Positions 50,483 to 58,513 of a stretch of 64,000 bases of DNA are shown piece after piece. Source of the DNA: Streptomyces flaveolus (GTDB taxonomy: Bacteria > Actinomycetota > Actinomycetes > Streptomycetales > Streptomycetaceae). Numbering within the stretch: the first letter of the stretch is position 1; each line of letters begins with the position of its first letter. The position numbers and the translations under genes were made by a program. The stretch is from contig NZ_JNWV01000043.1 of the NCBI RefSeq assembly GCF_000716535.1, positions 1 through 64,000 of the forward strand. The letters run 5' to 3'. The notes beneath the pieces were generated by a model. That model had not been told where the DNA came from and made no database searches. It saw nothing but the letters and a program-made list of their open reading frames with translations.

Positions 50483-51127
50483 ATGGACGACGAGATGCCC
50501 CGGGACCACCGGCCCGGCACACGCATCCGGGTGCTGCTCGCCGAGGACCAGGGCATGATGCGTGGCGCTCTCGCCCTGCTGCTCGGCATGGAGGAGGACA
50601 TCGAGGTCGTGGCTCAGCTCGGCTCGGGCGACGGCATCGTGGACGCCGTGCTCACGCACCGGCCGGACGTGGCCCTGCTGGACATCGAACTGCCGGGCAT
50701 GAGCGGGCTGGACGCGGCGGCAGAGCTGCGGGCCCAGGCTCCCGACTGCCGGGTGCTGATCCTCACCACCTTCGGCCGGCCGGGCTATCTGCGCCGGGCC
50801 ATGGAGGCCGGAGCGGCCGGCTTCCTCGTCAAGGACGGGCCCGTGGAGGAACTGGCCGCGGCGATCCGGCGTGTGCTCACCGGGGAGACCGTGATCGATC
50901 CGGCGCTGGCCGCCGCCGCGCTCAGCGCCGGGCCGAATCCGCTGACGCCCCGTGAGCGGGAGGTGCTGACGGCGTCGGTGGACGGGGCGACCGTCGCCGA
51001 CATCGCCGGCCGGCTGCACCTGTCCGAGTCGACCGTCCGCAACCACCTCTCCTCCGCCATCGGCAAGACCCACACCCGCAACCGAGCCGAAGCGGTACGG
51101 GAGGCCCGGCAACAGGGCTGGCTCTGA
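50483..51127 (+). CDS. NarL-type response regulator
   Basis: A 214-residue regulator with an intact receiver (acidic pair in LLAEDQGMM, phospho-acceptor Asp in VALLDIELPGMSG, late Lys in FLVKDGPVEE) and a LuxR helix-turn-helix (LTPREREVLTASVDGATVADIA, LHLSESTVRNHLSSAIGKTHTRNRAEA). It belongs to the DesR-like group that works with DesK-type kinases, so the kinase encoded at 46329-47618 is the likely partner. The start may be the ATG at 50483 or the GTG at 50477. A few GGAGGTGC-type ribosome signals are absent; spacing does not decide the start. Confidence 0.92.
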   Translation: MDDEMPRDHRPGTRIRVLLAEDQGMMRGALALLLGMEEDIEVVAQLGSGDGIVDAVLTHRPDVALLDIELPGMSGLDAAAELRAQAPDCRVLILTTFGRPGYLRRAMEAGAAGFLVKDGPVEELAAAIRRVLTGETVIDPALAAAALSAGPNPLTPREREVLTASVDGATVADIAGRLHLSESTVRNHLSSAIGKTHTRNRAEAVREARQQGWL

Positions 51128-51149
51128 ACGGGGCCTCCCGCGCGGCGGG

Positions 51150-51705
51150 TCACTTCGTCACGTCCGCCTCCTCGTAGGCCGTTCCCTCCGGGGCGACGCA
51201 CACGAACCAGTTCCCTCCCGGGTAGCCCGCCACCGGGCGGATCAGCGCGGTGCCGTCATGGGCGGCGGGCGCGGATCCCGCCGGCCGGGCCACGGTGGAG
51301 GTGCCGTCCTTCCACGACCGCCTCCCGCTGCCGGGCGGGCAGTTGCGCGAGCGCCTTGAGCAGGGCACTGCGGTCGTCGGCCTGGGCGATCCGGTCGCCG
51401 GTGTCGGCCACCTCGCGCACCAGGCCGGAGTCGTCCTTCGGCGCCAGGAACTCCCTGAGCCTCCGGCGGTGTCTGCGCGCGTGCGCGTTGATCATCACGC
51501 GCCGTACGTACGCCTCCGGGTCGTCCGCGCCGCCGACCCGGCGCCAGGCCACATAGACCCGTTCGAGCGTCGACTGGACCAGGTCCTCGGCGGCGTGCTG
51601 CTCCCCCGTGAGGAGAAATGCCGTACGCATCAACCGCGGCCAGCGGCCGACCACGAAGCTCTGGAACTCCTCGTTCCGAGTCTGCTTCCCGTCCCCCATG
51701 GGCAC
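51150..51705 (-). pseudogene. Truncated SigE-family sigma factor joined to the tail of another gene
   Basis: The first 130 or so residues (starting from the ATG at 51705) are a SigE-family ECF sigma factor. Region 2 is intact (FLLTGEQHAAEDLVQSTLERVYVAW and DDPEAYVRRVMINAHARR), and the region 4 start reads LAQLPARQREAVV. There, near 51308, the normal continuation breaks off: the frame runs into an unrelated tail (EGRHLHRGPAGG) and stops at 51256. In another frame the remaining bases encode the C-terminus of a different protein (AAHDGTALIRPVAGYP to EEADVTK, stop at 51150). The simplest reading is a deletion that removed sigma region 4 and most of the following gene. As read, it cannot bind a -35 element normally. 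Confidence 0.75.
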
Positions 51706-51902
51706 CTCCTAGATGTCTGAAGGAGTCCATGGGCCGCCCGGACCGTTGCCCCGGCCCGCACCAAGATTTCCCCTCCCGCCATGACACCGCGTCAGTAACC
51801 CATGGAAGGGTCAAAAATTCGTTAGAGGCCCGAAGCAACGGAATAGTTGCCTGTGCATACGAGGTTTACCCAGCACTTATGACACGCGGAAGGCCTCACC
51901 CC

Positions 51903-53645
51903 ATGCCAGAGACGACGACCGACCAGCCCACCCGGAGAGCGGGCGGCGCCGTGGTCCCCGTGCTCGCCTTCGCGGGCATCGTGGTCGCGGTGATGCAGAC
52001 GCTGCTCGTACCGGTCATCAAGGACCTGCCGCAGCTACTGGACACCGCCCCCAGCAACGCCACCTGGGTCCTCACCTCGACCCTCCTCTCGGGCGCCGTC
52101 GCCACCCCGATCATGGGCCGGCTGGGCGACCTCTACGGCAAGCGCCGCATGATGATCCTCAGCCTCGCCGTGATGGTGGTCGGCGCCCTGGTCAGCGCCT
52201 TCACCGACCAGCTGCTCACCATGATCGTCGGCCGTACCCTCCAGGGCTTCGCCATGGGCGCGATCCCGCTCGGCATCGGCCTGATGCGCGACATGCTGCC
52301 GCGCGAGAAGCTGGGCTCGGCCATGGCCCTGATGAGCTCCTCGATCGGCGTCGGCGGCGGCCTCGCGCTGCCCGCCGCGGCCCTGGTCGCGCAGCACACC
52401 GACTGGCACGCCCTGTTCTACGGCGCCGCCGGCCTCGGCGCGCTCGCCATCCTCCTCACCCTCCTCGTCGTCCCCGAGTCGCCGATGCGCGCCAAGGGCT
52501 CCTTCGACCTGCTCGGCGCGCTCGGCCTGTCCACCGGACTGGTGCTGCTCCTGCTGCCCATCACCAAGGGCAGCGACTGGGGCTGGTCCTCGGGCACGAC
52601 GCTCGGCCTGTTCGCCGCGGCCGCCGTCGTCCTGCTGCTGTGGGGCCTGTTCGAGCTGCGCGTCCAGGCGCCCCTGGTCGACCTGCGCACCACCGCCCGC
52701 CGCGAGGTGCTGCTCACCAACCTGGCCTCGATCATGGTCGGCGTCAGCTTCTACGTCGTCTCGCTCGTCCTGCCCCAGCTCCTCCAGCTGCCCGCCGCGA
52801 CCGGCTACGGCCTCGGCCAGTCCATGGTCGTCGCGGGCCTGTGCGTGGCCCCGCTGGGCCTGACGATGATGTTCACCGCCCCGGTGTACGCCCGTCTGTC
52901 CGCCCGTTACGGCCCCAAGGTCACGCTGATCACCGGCCTGCTCGTCATCGCGATCGGCTACGGCGGCGGCCTCGGCCTGATGGACGCGGCCTGGCAGACG
53001 ATCGTCACGTCCGTCGTCCTCGGCGCGGGCATCGGCCTCGCCTACTCCTCGCTCCCCGCGCTCATCGTCGGCGCGGTCCCGGCCTCGGAGACCGGCGCGG
53101 CCAACGGCCTGAACACCCTGATGCGGTCCATCGGCACGTCGGTGTCCAGCGCCGTCATCGGCATGGTGCTGGCCAACACGGCGAACAACGTGAACGGCGT
53201 CGCGATCCCGACCATGCACGGGTTCCGGGTGTCCTTCCTGATCGCCACCGCCGCCGTCGCGGTGGGCCTGGTCCTGGCGGTCTTCCTGCCGAAGGCGGCC
53301 CGCCCGGCGCAGCACACGCAGCTGCGGGCGAGCAGCGAGGAGGACGCCAACCTGGAGCGTGCCGAGGAGGCGCTGCGCGGGTTCCGGGGGCGGGTCCTGG
53401 ACGCCGGCGGCACGCCCGTCGCCCGGGCCAAGGTCACCCTGATCGACCGCCGGGGCCGGCAGGCCGGTGCGACCGTCTCCGCCGAGGACGGCAGCTATGC
53501 GCTCGCCGTGCCGGCCGAGGGAGCGTACGTGCTGGCCGCGCGGGCCTCCGGCCACGGGCCGCTGGCTTCTTCGGCGACGCACCCCGGTGAGGAGCGGGCC
53601 GTCGATCTGGATCTCTCGCTGCCCGGGGAGACCGTGAACGCCTGA
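51903..53645 (+). CDS. MFS drug exporter (DHA2 type) with C-terminal Cna-B-like domain
   Basis: A 580-residue protein. Residues 1 to about 475 form a 14-helix drug/H+ antiporter with motif A at GRLGDLYGKRRMM. The C-terminal 100 residues are a soluble carboxypeptidase-regulatory/CnaB-like beta-sandwich (GRVLDAGGTPVARAKVTLID, then TVSAEDGSYALAVPAEGAYVL). Exporters of this type give multidrug or self-resistance; the substrate is unknown. The ATG at 51903 is preferred since GGAAGG lies 9 bases upstream; the next in-frame ATG upstream would add 8 residues. Confidence 0.9.
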   Translation: MPETTTDQPTRRAGGAVVPVLAFAGIVVAVMQTLLVPVIKDLPQLLDTAPSNATWVLTSTLLSGAVATPIMGRLGDLYGKRRMMILSLAVMVVGALVSAFTDQLLTMIVGRTLQGFAMGAIPLGIGLMRDMLPREKLGSAMALMSSSIGVGGGLALPAAALVAQHTDWHALFYGAAGLGALAILLTLLVVPESPMRAKGSFDLLGALGLSTGLVLLLLPITKGSDWGWSSGTTLGLFAAAAVVLLLWGLFELRVQAPLVDLRTTARREVLLTNLASIMVGVSFYVVSLVLPQLLQLPAATGYGLGQSMVVAGLCVAPLGLTMMFTAPVYARLSARYGPKVTLITGLLVIAIGYGGGLGLMDAAWQTIVTSVVLGAGIGLAYSSLPALIVGAVPASETGAANGLNTLMRSIGTSVSSAVIGMVLANTANNVNGVAIPTMHGFRVSFLIATAAVAVGLVLAVFLPKAARPAQHTQLRASSEEDANLERAEEALRGFRGRVLDAGGTPVARAKVTLIDRRGRQAGATVSAEDGSYALAVPAEGAYVLAARASGHGPLASSATHPGEERAVDLDLSLPGETVNA

Positions 53646-53764
53646 CGGGGCGCCCCGCTCCGTCCGCCGGCTCCCGCACCCTTCGCACCGCACCCCCTGT
53701 CGATGAGCGACCGGGGGTGCGGCAGCATGGGCGGTCGGACCGACGTACGACCGAAAGGCGCCCC

Positions 53765-54415
53765 ATGCCCGCCGCTCCCAAGCCTGAGATCCTGGCCGCG
53801 TTCGAGGCGGCGAAGGGGTTCATGCCCCTGGACGAGGGGCTCGCCCTGTACGACGCCGCCGTCACCGCCGGCCGGCTCGGGCTGCCGCTGCTGGAGGTCG
53901 GCACGTACTGCGGGCGCTCCACCGTCCTGCTGGCCGACGCCGCGCGCGCGGCCGGTGCCACGGCGCTCACCGTCGACCATCACCGGGGCAGCGAGGAGCA
54001 GCAGCCCGGCTGGGACTACCACGACCCGGAGACGGTCGACCCCGAGGTCGGCCTGATGGACACGCTGCCCACCTTCCGGCGCACGTTGTTCAAGGCGGGG
54101 CTGGAGGAGCACGTGGTCGCCCTCGTCGGCCGCTCCCCGCAGATCGCGGCCATCTGGAACTCCCCGCTCGGGTTCGTGTTCGTCGACGGCGGCCATACGG
54201 ACGAGCACGCCACGGCCGACTACGACGGCTGGGCGCCGCACGTGGCCGAGGGCGGGCTGCTGGTCATCCACGACGTCTTCCCCCACCCGGAGGACGAGTT
54301 CACCGGTCAGGCGCCGTACCGGGTGTACCTGCGGGCCCTCGGGTCCGGGGCGTTCACGGAGGTCTCGGCGACCGGGTCGCTGCGTGTCCTGCGGCGAACG
54401 GGAGCGGGGATCTGA
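53765..54415 (+). CDS. Class I SAM-dependent methyltransferase
   Basis: A 216-residue Rossmann-fold protein. SAM motif I is LLEVGTYCGRSTVLLADAA (residues about 41-59) and a late acidic/aromatic motif reads LGFVFVDGGHTDEHATADY, followed by GGLLVIHDVF. These features match the TylF/CmcI-like (Methyltransf_24) group of O-methyltransferases. The methyl acceptor cannot be predicted and the neighbours give no pathway. GAAAGG precedes the ATG. Confidence 0.85.
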   Translation: MPAAPKPEILAAFEAAKGFMPLDEGLALYDAAVTAGRLGLPLLEVGTYCGRSTVLLADAARAAGATALTVDHHRGSEEQQPGWDYHDPETVDPEVGLMDTLPTFRRTLFKAGLEEHVVALVGRSPQIAAIWNSPLGFVFVDGGHTDEHATADYDGWAPHVAEGGLLVIHDVFPHPEDEFTGQAPYRVYLRALGSGAFTEVSATGSLRVLRRTGAGI

Positions 54416-54437
54416 GGCCCCGGTTAGAGTCGCAGAC

Positions 54438-55418
54438 GTGTCGTACGTTGGCCCGGACTTCGATCCCCCGCAGCCCCGCCGGCCCCGGCGGCGCCCGCTG
54501 ACCGTGGCGCTCGCCGCGCTGGTGCCCGGAGCACTGCTCGGCTGGGTGGTGTACGAGGCGGTGGGCGGGGGCCCTGGCGGTGAGGACCGTACGGGCTCCC
54601 CCGCGCCGGCCCCGCGCACCTCCGCGGTGTCCTCCGCCCCGGTCCCTTCCGCGAGCGGCAGGAGCGGCGGCGGCGACGCCACCGGCGGTGACGACGGCAA
54701 GGCGTCCGCCTCGCCCTCCGCCCGGCCGGGCGGTTCCGGCCCGCTCAAGGGGAAGGTCGTCGTGATCGACCCGGGGCACAACCCGGGCAACTTCCAGCAC
54801 ACGGCGGAGATCAACCGCCCGGTGGACATCGGAACGAACCACAAGGAGTGCGACACCACCGGTACGTCCACCAACGACGGTTACACCGAAGCGCGGTTCA
54901 CGTCCGACGTGGCGCACCGGCTGCGGGACCTGCTGGAGCGGCAGGGCGCCACGGTGGAGCTCACGCGCGACGGCGACAGTCCGGCGTGGGGTCCGTGCGT
55001 GGACGAGCGGGCCCGGATCGGCAACACCGCGCGCGCGGACGCGGCGATCTCGATCCATGCCGACGGCTCCGCACCCGGCAACCGCGGCTTCCACGTCATC
55101 CTGCCGGGCTCCGTGCACGCGGGTGCCGCCGACACCCGTGCCATCGTCGGCCCGTCGCACGATCTCGGGGTGCGCATCGCGGGCAACTTCCTCCGCGAGA
55201 CGGGGGAACCGCCCTCCAACTACCTCGGCGACGGTACCGGTCTCGTCACGCGGACGGACCTGGGTGGTCTCAATCTGTCAACGGTTCCCAAGGTGTTCAT
55301 CGAGTGCGGCAACATGCGCGATAGCAAGGATGCGGCACTGCTGACCAGCGGCGCCTGGCGACAGCGGGCGGCGCAAGGGATCTCTGAGGGAATCGTGAGT
55401 TTCCTGCGCGATTCGTGA
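54438..55418 (+). CDS. N-acetylmuramoyl-L-alanine amidase, membrane-anchored
   Basis: A 326-residue cell-wall hydrolase of the Amidase_3 family, cleaving the bond between muramic acid and the stem peptide. One N-terminal transmembrane segment (about residues 20-40) is followed by a Ser/Pro/Gly-rich spacer to about residue 105. The zinc-binding and catalytic parts then read VVVIDPGHNPGN, SIHADGS and VFIECGNMRD. The spacing suggests an extracytoplasmic enzyme tethered to the membrane. The GTG start at 54438 gives a sensible N-terminus. Confidence 0.92.
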   Translation: MSYVGPDFDPPQPRRPRRRPLTVALAALVPGALLGWVVYEAVGGGPGGEDRTGSPAPAPRTSAVSSAPVPSASGRSGGGDATGGDDGKASASPSARPGGSGPLKGKVVVIDPGHNPGNFQHTAEINRPVDIGTNHKECDTTGTSTNDGYTEARFTSDVAHRLRDLLERQGATVELTRDGDSPAWGPCVDERARIGNTARADAAISIHADGSAPGNRGFHVILPGSVHAGAADTRAIVGPSHDLGVRIAGNFLRETGEPPSNYLGDGTGLVTRTDLGGLNLSTVPKVFIECGNMRDSKDAALLTSGAWRQRAAQGISEGIVSFLRDS

Positions 55419-55501
55419 CCGGCGGGCGGAACCGGCCGGACAGCCGGATCTTGCGGACGATAGTGTCTACCGACGACGAGACGACCTACGAAGGACCTGA
55501 A

Positions 55502-56311
55502 GTGAATATCCGCTCCCTCACTAGAGGCGACGGCGTGGTGATCGGAGCAGCGGTGGTGCTGTTCATCGCGTCGTTCCTCGACACGTTCGACACCAGCGGC
55601 AACGACATCCCCAACGCCTGGGACAACCTCGGCCTGGTGATGAGCATGTACGTCGGCGGCATCGTCGGCGCGGTCCTGATCGTCGTCTCCCGCGCCCTCC
55701 CGGAGCCCCGCAAGGTGGTCGGCCTGGACCTCGGCCAGGTCGGCGTCGCCCTCACGCTCTTCGCCGCGTGGACCTCGTTCTGGACGATCATCGATCCGCT
55801 GGGCGCCTTCGACGACTTCGACCAGTTCGACGTCGGTGCCGGCTCCGGTCTGATCCTGGGCCTCATCGCCGCACTGCTGCTGGCCGCCGCCGCCATCGCC
55901 ACCCCGCTGGTCCCCGCCCTCCAGGCCGCCCTGATCCCGGCCCCCAAGCCGGTCGCCCCGCAGCCCTACGGCGCCCAGCCGCCCGGTGGTTACGGCTACC
56001 CGGGCGCCCAGCCGCAGCAGCCCTACGGCGCGCAGCCGCAGCCGGGCCAGCCGTTCGGGCAGCAGCCGCCGGCCCCCCAGGGCGCCGCCCCGGCGCCGCA
56101 GCCGGCCGCCGCTGACTTCTCGCCGTTCTGGTTCGCCGTACCGGTGCCCCGCCCGCTGTTCTCGGAGGACGGTTCGCCGAACCAGATCGCCGAACTGGCG
56201 CCGGGCACCTGGTACCTGGCCGTCGAGCAGCGCGGAGCCGCGCTGGTCGCGCAGACCCAGGACGGCCGCCGTGGCGTGCTCCAGGACACCTCGGGCATCC
56301 AGCGCGGCTGA
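55502..56311 (+). CDS. Membrane protein with proline/glutamine-rich tail (DUF5336-like)
   Basis: A 269-residue protein with four hydrophobic segments in the first 145 residues (such as VVIGAAVVLFIASFL, LVMSMYVGGIVGAVLIVVS and LILGLIAALLLAAAAI). A cytoplasmic-type tail follows, of Pro/Gln/Gly/Tyr repeats (QPYGAQPPGGYGYPGAQ), and then a C-terminal 60-residue domain. It resembles the actinobacterial DUF5336 membrane proteins. GAAGGAC precedes the GTG at 55502. Function unknown. Confidence 0.8.
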   Translation: MNIRSLTRGDGVVIGAAVVLFIASFLDTFDTSGNDIPNAWDNLGLVMSMYVGGIVGAVLIVVSRALPEPRKVVGLDLGQVGVALTLFAAWTSFWTIIDPLGAFDDFDQFDVGAGSGLILGLIAALLLAAAAIATPLVPALQAALIPAPKPVAPQPYGAQPPGGYGYPGAQPQQPYGAQPQPGQPFGQQPPAPQGAAPAPQPAAADFSPFWFAVPVPRPLFSEDGSPNQIAELAPGTWYLAVEQRGAALVAQTQDGRRGVLQDTSGIQRG

Positions 56312-56330
56312 TCCGTCGCCGCCGCGCACC

Positions 56331-56358
56331 GGCCCCTCGCCCTTCCGGGCGGGGGGCC
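56331..56358. terminator. 12-bp hairpin after the membrane-protein gene
   Basis: Arms 56331-56342 and 56347-56358 pair with one G-U wobble around the loop TTCC. The hairpin lies 20 bases after the stop at 56311. Confidence 0.7.
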
Positions 56359-56388
56359 GTTGTCGTACAGTCGCCTCCCGTGCAATAT

Positions 56389-56403
56389 CTGACGTATCGT
56401 CAG
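56389..56403. promoter_or_regulatory. Palindrome overlapping the ribosome site
   Basis: CTGACG-tat-CGTCAG is a perfect 6-base inverted repeat that touches the AGGAGG of the following oxidoreductase gene. A repressor bound here could block transcription or translation start. The regulator is unknown. Confidence 0.5.
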
Positions 56404-56414
56404 GAGGTAGGCGC

Positions 56415-57425
56415 ATGCGGCTCGGTCTCGCGCTCGGCTACTGGGGACGCGGTCCGGACGCCGGTCATGTGCCGCTCGCCCGGGAGGCGGAGCGGCTCGG
56501 CTACGACTCGGTGTGGACGGCGGAGTCCTGGGGCTCGGACGCCTTCACGCCACTGACCTGGATCGCCGCCCAGACCTCAACGATCAGGCTGGGTACGGCG
56601 GTTGTCCAGATGGCCGCCCGCTCACCGACCGCCACCGCGATGCACGCGCTCACCCTGGACCACCTCTCCGGCGGGCGCGTCCTGCTCGGGCTCGGACTCT
56701 CCGGGCCGCAGGTGGTGGAGGGCTGGTACGGCCGCCCGTTCCCGAAGTCCCCGCTCACCGCGACCCGGGAGTACGTCGACGTCGTACGGCAGGTGCTGCG
56801 CCGGGAGGCGCCGGTGGCGGCGGACGGCCGGTTCCACCCGCTGCCCTACCGGGGCCCGGACGGCACGGGCCTCGGCAAGCCGCTCAAGCCGATCACGCAT
56901 CCCCTGCGCCGCGACCTCCCCGTCCTCCTCGGCGCCGAAGGCCCGCGCAACGTCGCCCAGACGGTCCGGATCGCCGACGGCTGGCTGCCGCTGTACTGGG
57001 CGCCGGGCCGGCCCGAGGTGTACGGGGACGTGGTGCGGAAGTTGCCGGAGGGGTTCAGGTTGGCTCCGCTGGCCCGGGTGAAGGTCTGTGACGACGTGGC
57101 CGAGGGGCTGCTGCCCGTCAAGGCCATGCTGGGCTTCTACATCAGCGGGATGGGGCACGCGGCCCGCAACTTCCACGCCGAGCTGATGGCCCGCATGGGG
57201 TACGAGGGCGAGGCCCGGCGGATCCAGGAGTTGTTCCTCGCCGGGCGCCGGGAGGAGGCGGTGCTGGCCGTGCCGGACGCCTTCGCCGACGAGATCTCCC
57301 TGGTCGGTCCGCGTGAACGCATCGCCGAGCGGCTGGAGTTGTGGCGCCGGGGCCCGGTGACGGACCTGCTGGCCCTGTCACCGGACCCGCACACGCTGCG
57401 CGTGCTCGCCGAGCTGAACACCTAG
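56415..57425 (+). CDS. LLM-class F420-dependent oxidoreductase
   Basis: A 336-residue TIM-barrel oxidoreductase of the luciferase-like family, actinobacterial F420 branch. Features include the start MRLGLALGYWG, YDSVWTAESWGSDAF, LDHLSGGRVLLGLGLSG and PVLLGAEGPRNVAQTVRIADGWLP. F420 rather than FMN is expected from the family. The substrate is unknown. AGGAGG lies 6 bases before the ATG and overlaps a palindrome. Its stop overlaps the converging lipoprotein gene by 4 bases. Confidence 0.9.
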   Translation: MRLGLALGYWGRGPDAGHVPLAREAERLGYDSVWTAESWGSDAFTPLTWIAAQTSTIRLGTAVVQMAARSPTATAMHALTLDHLSGGRVLLGLGLSGPQVVEGWYGRPFPKSPLTATREYVDVVRQVLRREAPVAADGRFHPLPYRGPDGTGLGKPLKPITHPLRRDLPVLLGAEGPRNVAQTVRIADGWLPLYWAPGRPEVYGDVVRKLPEGFRLAPLARVKVCDDVAEGLLPVKAMLGFYISGMGHAARNFHAELMARMGYEGEARRIQELFLAGRREEAVLAVPDAFADEISLVGPRERIAERLELWRRGPVTDLLALSPDPHTLRVLAELNT

Positions 57426-57991
57426 CCCTTGGAGAGCTGGGAGGCCGAGGGCACCTGGTCCTTGACCGGCGCGCCGGCGCTCTTGCCCGCGTCCTTGACG
57501 CCGCCGATGACGTCGTTGAACGAGTTCACCGCGTTCTGGTCGCCCTTGCGGAGCTTGGACGGCAGGTTCTTCAGGGCGTCGATGCCACTGGTGAGGGGCG
57601 CGAGCGCCTTGGAGAGGGTCGGGTCGGCCTGGGCGTTCTTCTGGGCCGCCTTGAGCCGGTTGTAGGCGAAGGCGCCGGCGAGACCGGCCTTGACCAGGGC
57701 GAGCTTGCGGCCCTTGGCGCCCTTCTTGAACTTGCCTTCCTTCCAGGGCTTGACGATCCACTGGTAGGTCGCGCCGGCGGCGAGGCCCGCGTCCACGACG
57801 AAGCGGGTCTTGGCGAACTTGCGCTTCTCCGCGGGCGTGGTCGGGCTGGGGCTGTCGACGGCGGGGACGACCTGTGCCGCCGCAGTGTCCTTCGTACTGC
57901 TCTTCTCGCTGCCTCCACAGGCGGTGGCACCCGCCACCAGGGCGCAGCACAAGGTGAGCGCCACGACGAGGCGCCGTATCGGTACGGGCAC
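57422..57991 (-). CDS. Putative secreted lipoprotein
   Basis: A 189-residue protein with a lipoprotein signal peptide (basic MPVPIRR, hydrophobic core, lipobox AGATAC, Cys at about residue 25). A Ser/Thr-rich spacer and then a lysine-rich alpha-helical body follow (KPWKEGKFKKGAKGRKLALV). No enzyme motif is visible. Function unknown. It is divergent from the small membrane-protein gene. Confidence 0.8.
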   Translation of the reverse strand: MPVPIRRLVVALTLCCALVAGATACGGSEKSSTKDTAAAQVVPAVDSPSPTTPAEKRKFAKTRFVVDAGLAAGATYQWIVKPWKEGKFKKGAKGRKLALVKAGLAGAFAYNRLKAAQKNAQADPTLSKALAPLTSGIDALKNLPSKLRKGDQNAVNSFNDVIGGVKDAGKSAGAPVKDQVPSASQLSKG

Positions 57992-58165
57992 GAGAGTCCT
58001 CCGGACGTGTCCTCCCCGAGCGGTCTGCTTCCTCCGGCAGCCTCACCCGGGGCGGCGGGGTGCGCCACCCGGGGGACGCCGTCCGGGTGGTGTCCGGGTC
58101 AGGTCCGGGTCGGCTCCGGGCTCTGTGGGGGGTTTCACGGCACAGCGCCCGGCAATCCGGAAAGT

Positions 58166-58459
58166 ATGTCCCCTCGATATCGCAACGGCGCGAACCAGGC
58201 CGGGACGGTCATCGCGATCGTCGCCGACATCATGGCGCTGATCCTCGGCCTGTGGATCCTGATGTACCTGTTGGACGCGAACCGGGCCAACAGCCTGGTC
58301 CAGTTCGTCCATGACGCGGCCTCCTGGCTGGCCGGCTGGTCCCACGACCTCTTCACCTTCGACGAGGCCTGGGCCCGGGTGGTCGCCGGATACGGGCTCG
58401 CCGCGGTGGTCTACCTGTTCGTGGGCCACGCCATAGCCAACCGGATGCACCGGCACTGA
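58166..58459 (+). CDS. Small two-span membrane protein
   Basis: A 97-residue protein with two clear transmembrane segments (VIAIVADIMALILGLWILMYLL and VVAGYGLAAVVYLFVGHAI). Between them is an amphipathic stretch rich in Asp/Trp (VHDAASWLAGWSHDLFTF). It is conserved-looking but unassigned. No strong ribosome site is present before the ATG at 58166 (GGAAAG at about 4 bases). Confidence 0.75.
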   Translation: MSPRYRNGANQAGTVIAIVADIMALILGLWILMYLLDANRANSLVQFVHDAASWLAGWSHDLFTFDEAWARVVAGYGLAAVVYLFVGHAIANRMHRH

Positions 58460-58513
58460 CCCGGGCGGACGGCAGGGCCGGCCCCTCGCGGAGCCGTTAC
58501 GTCCGCGCTCGGG

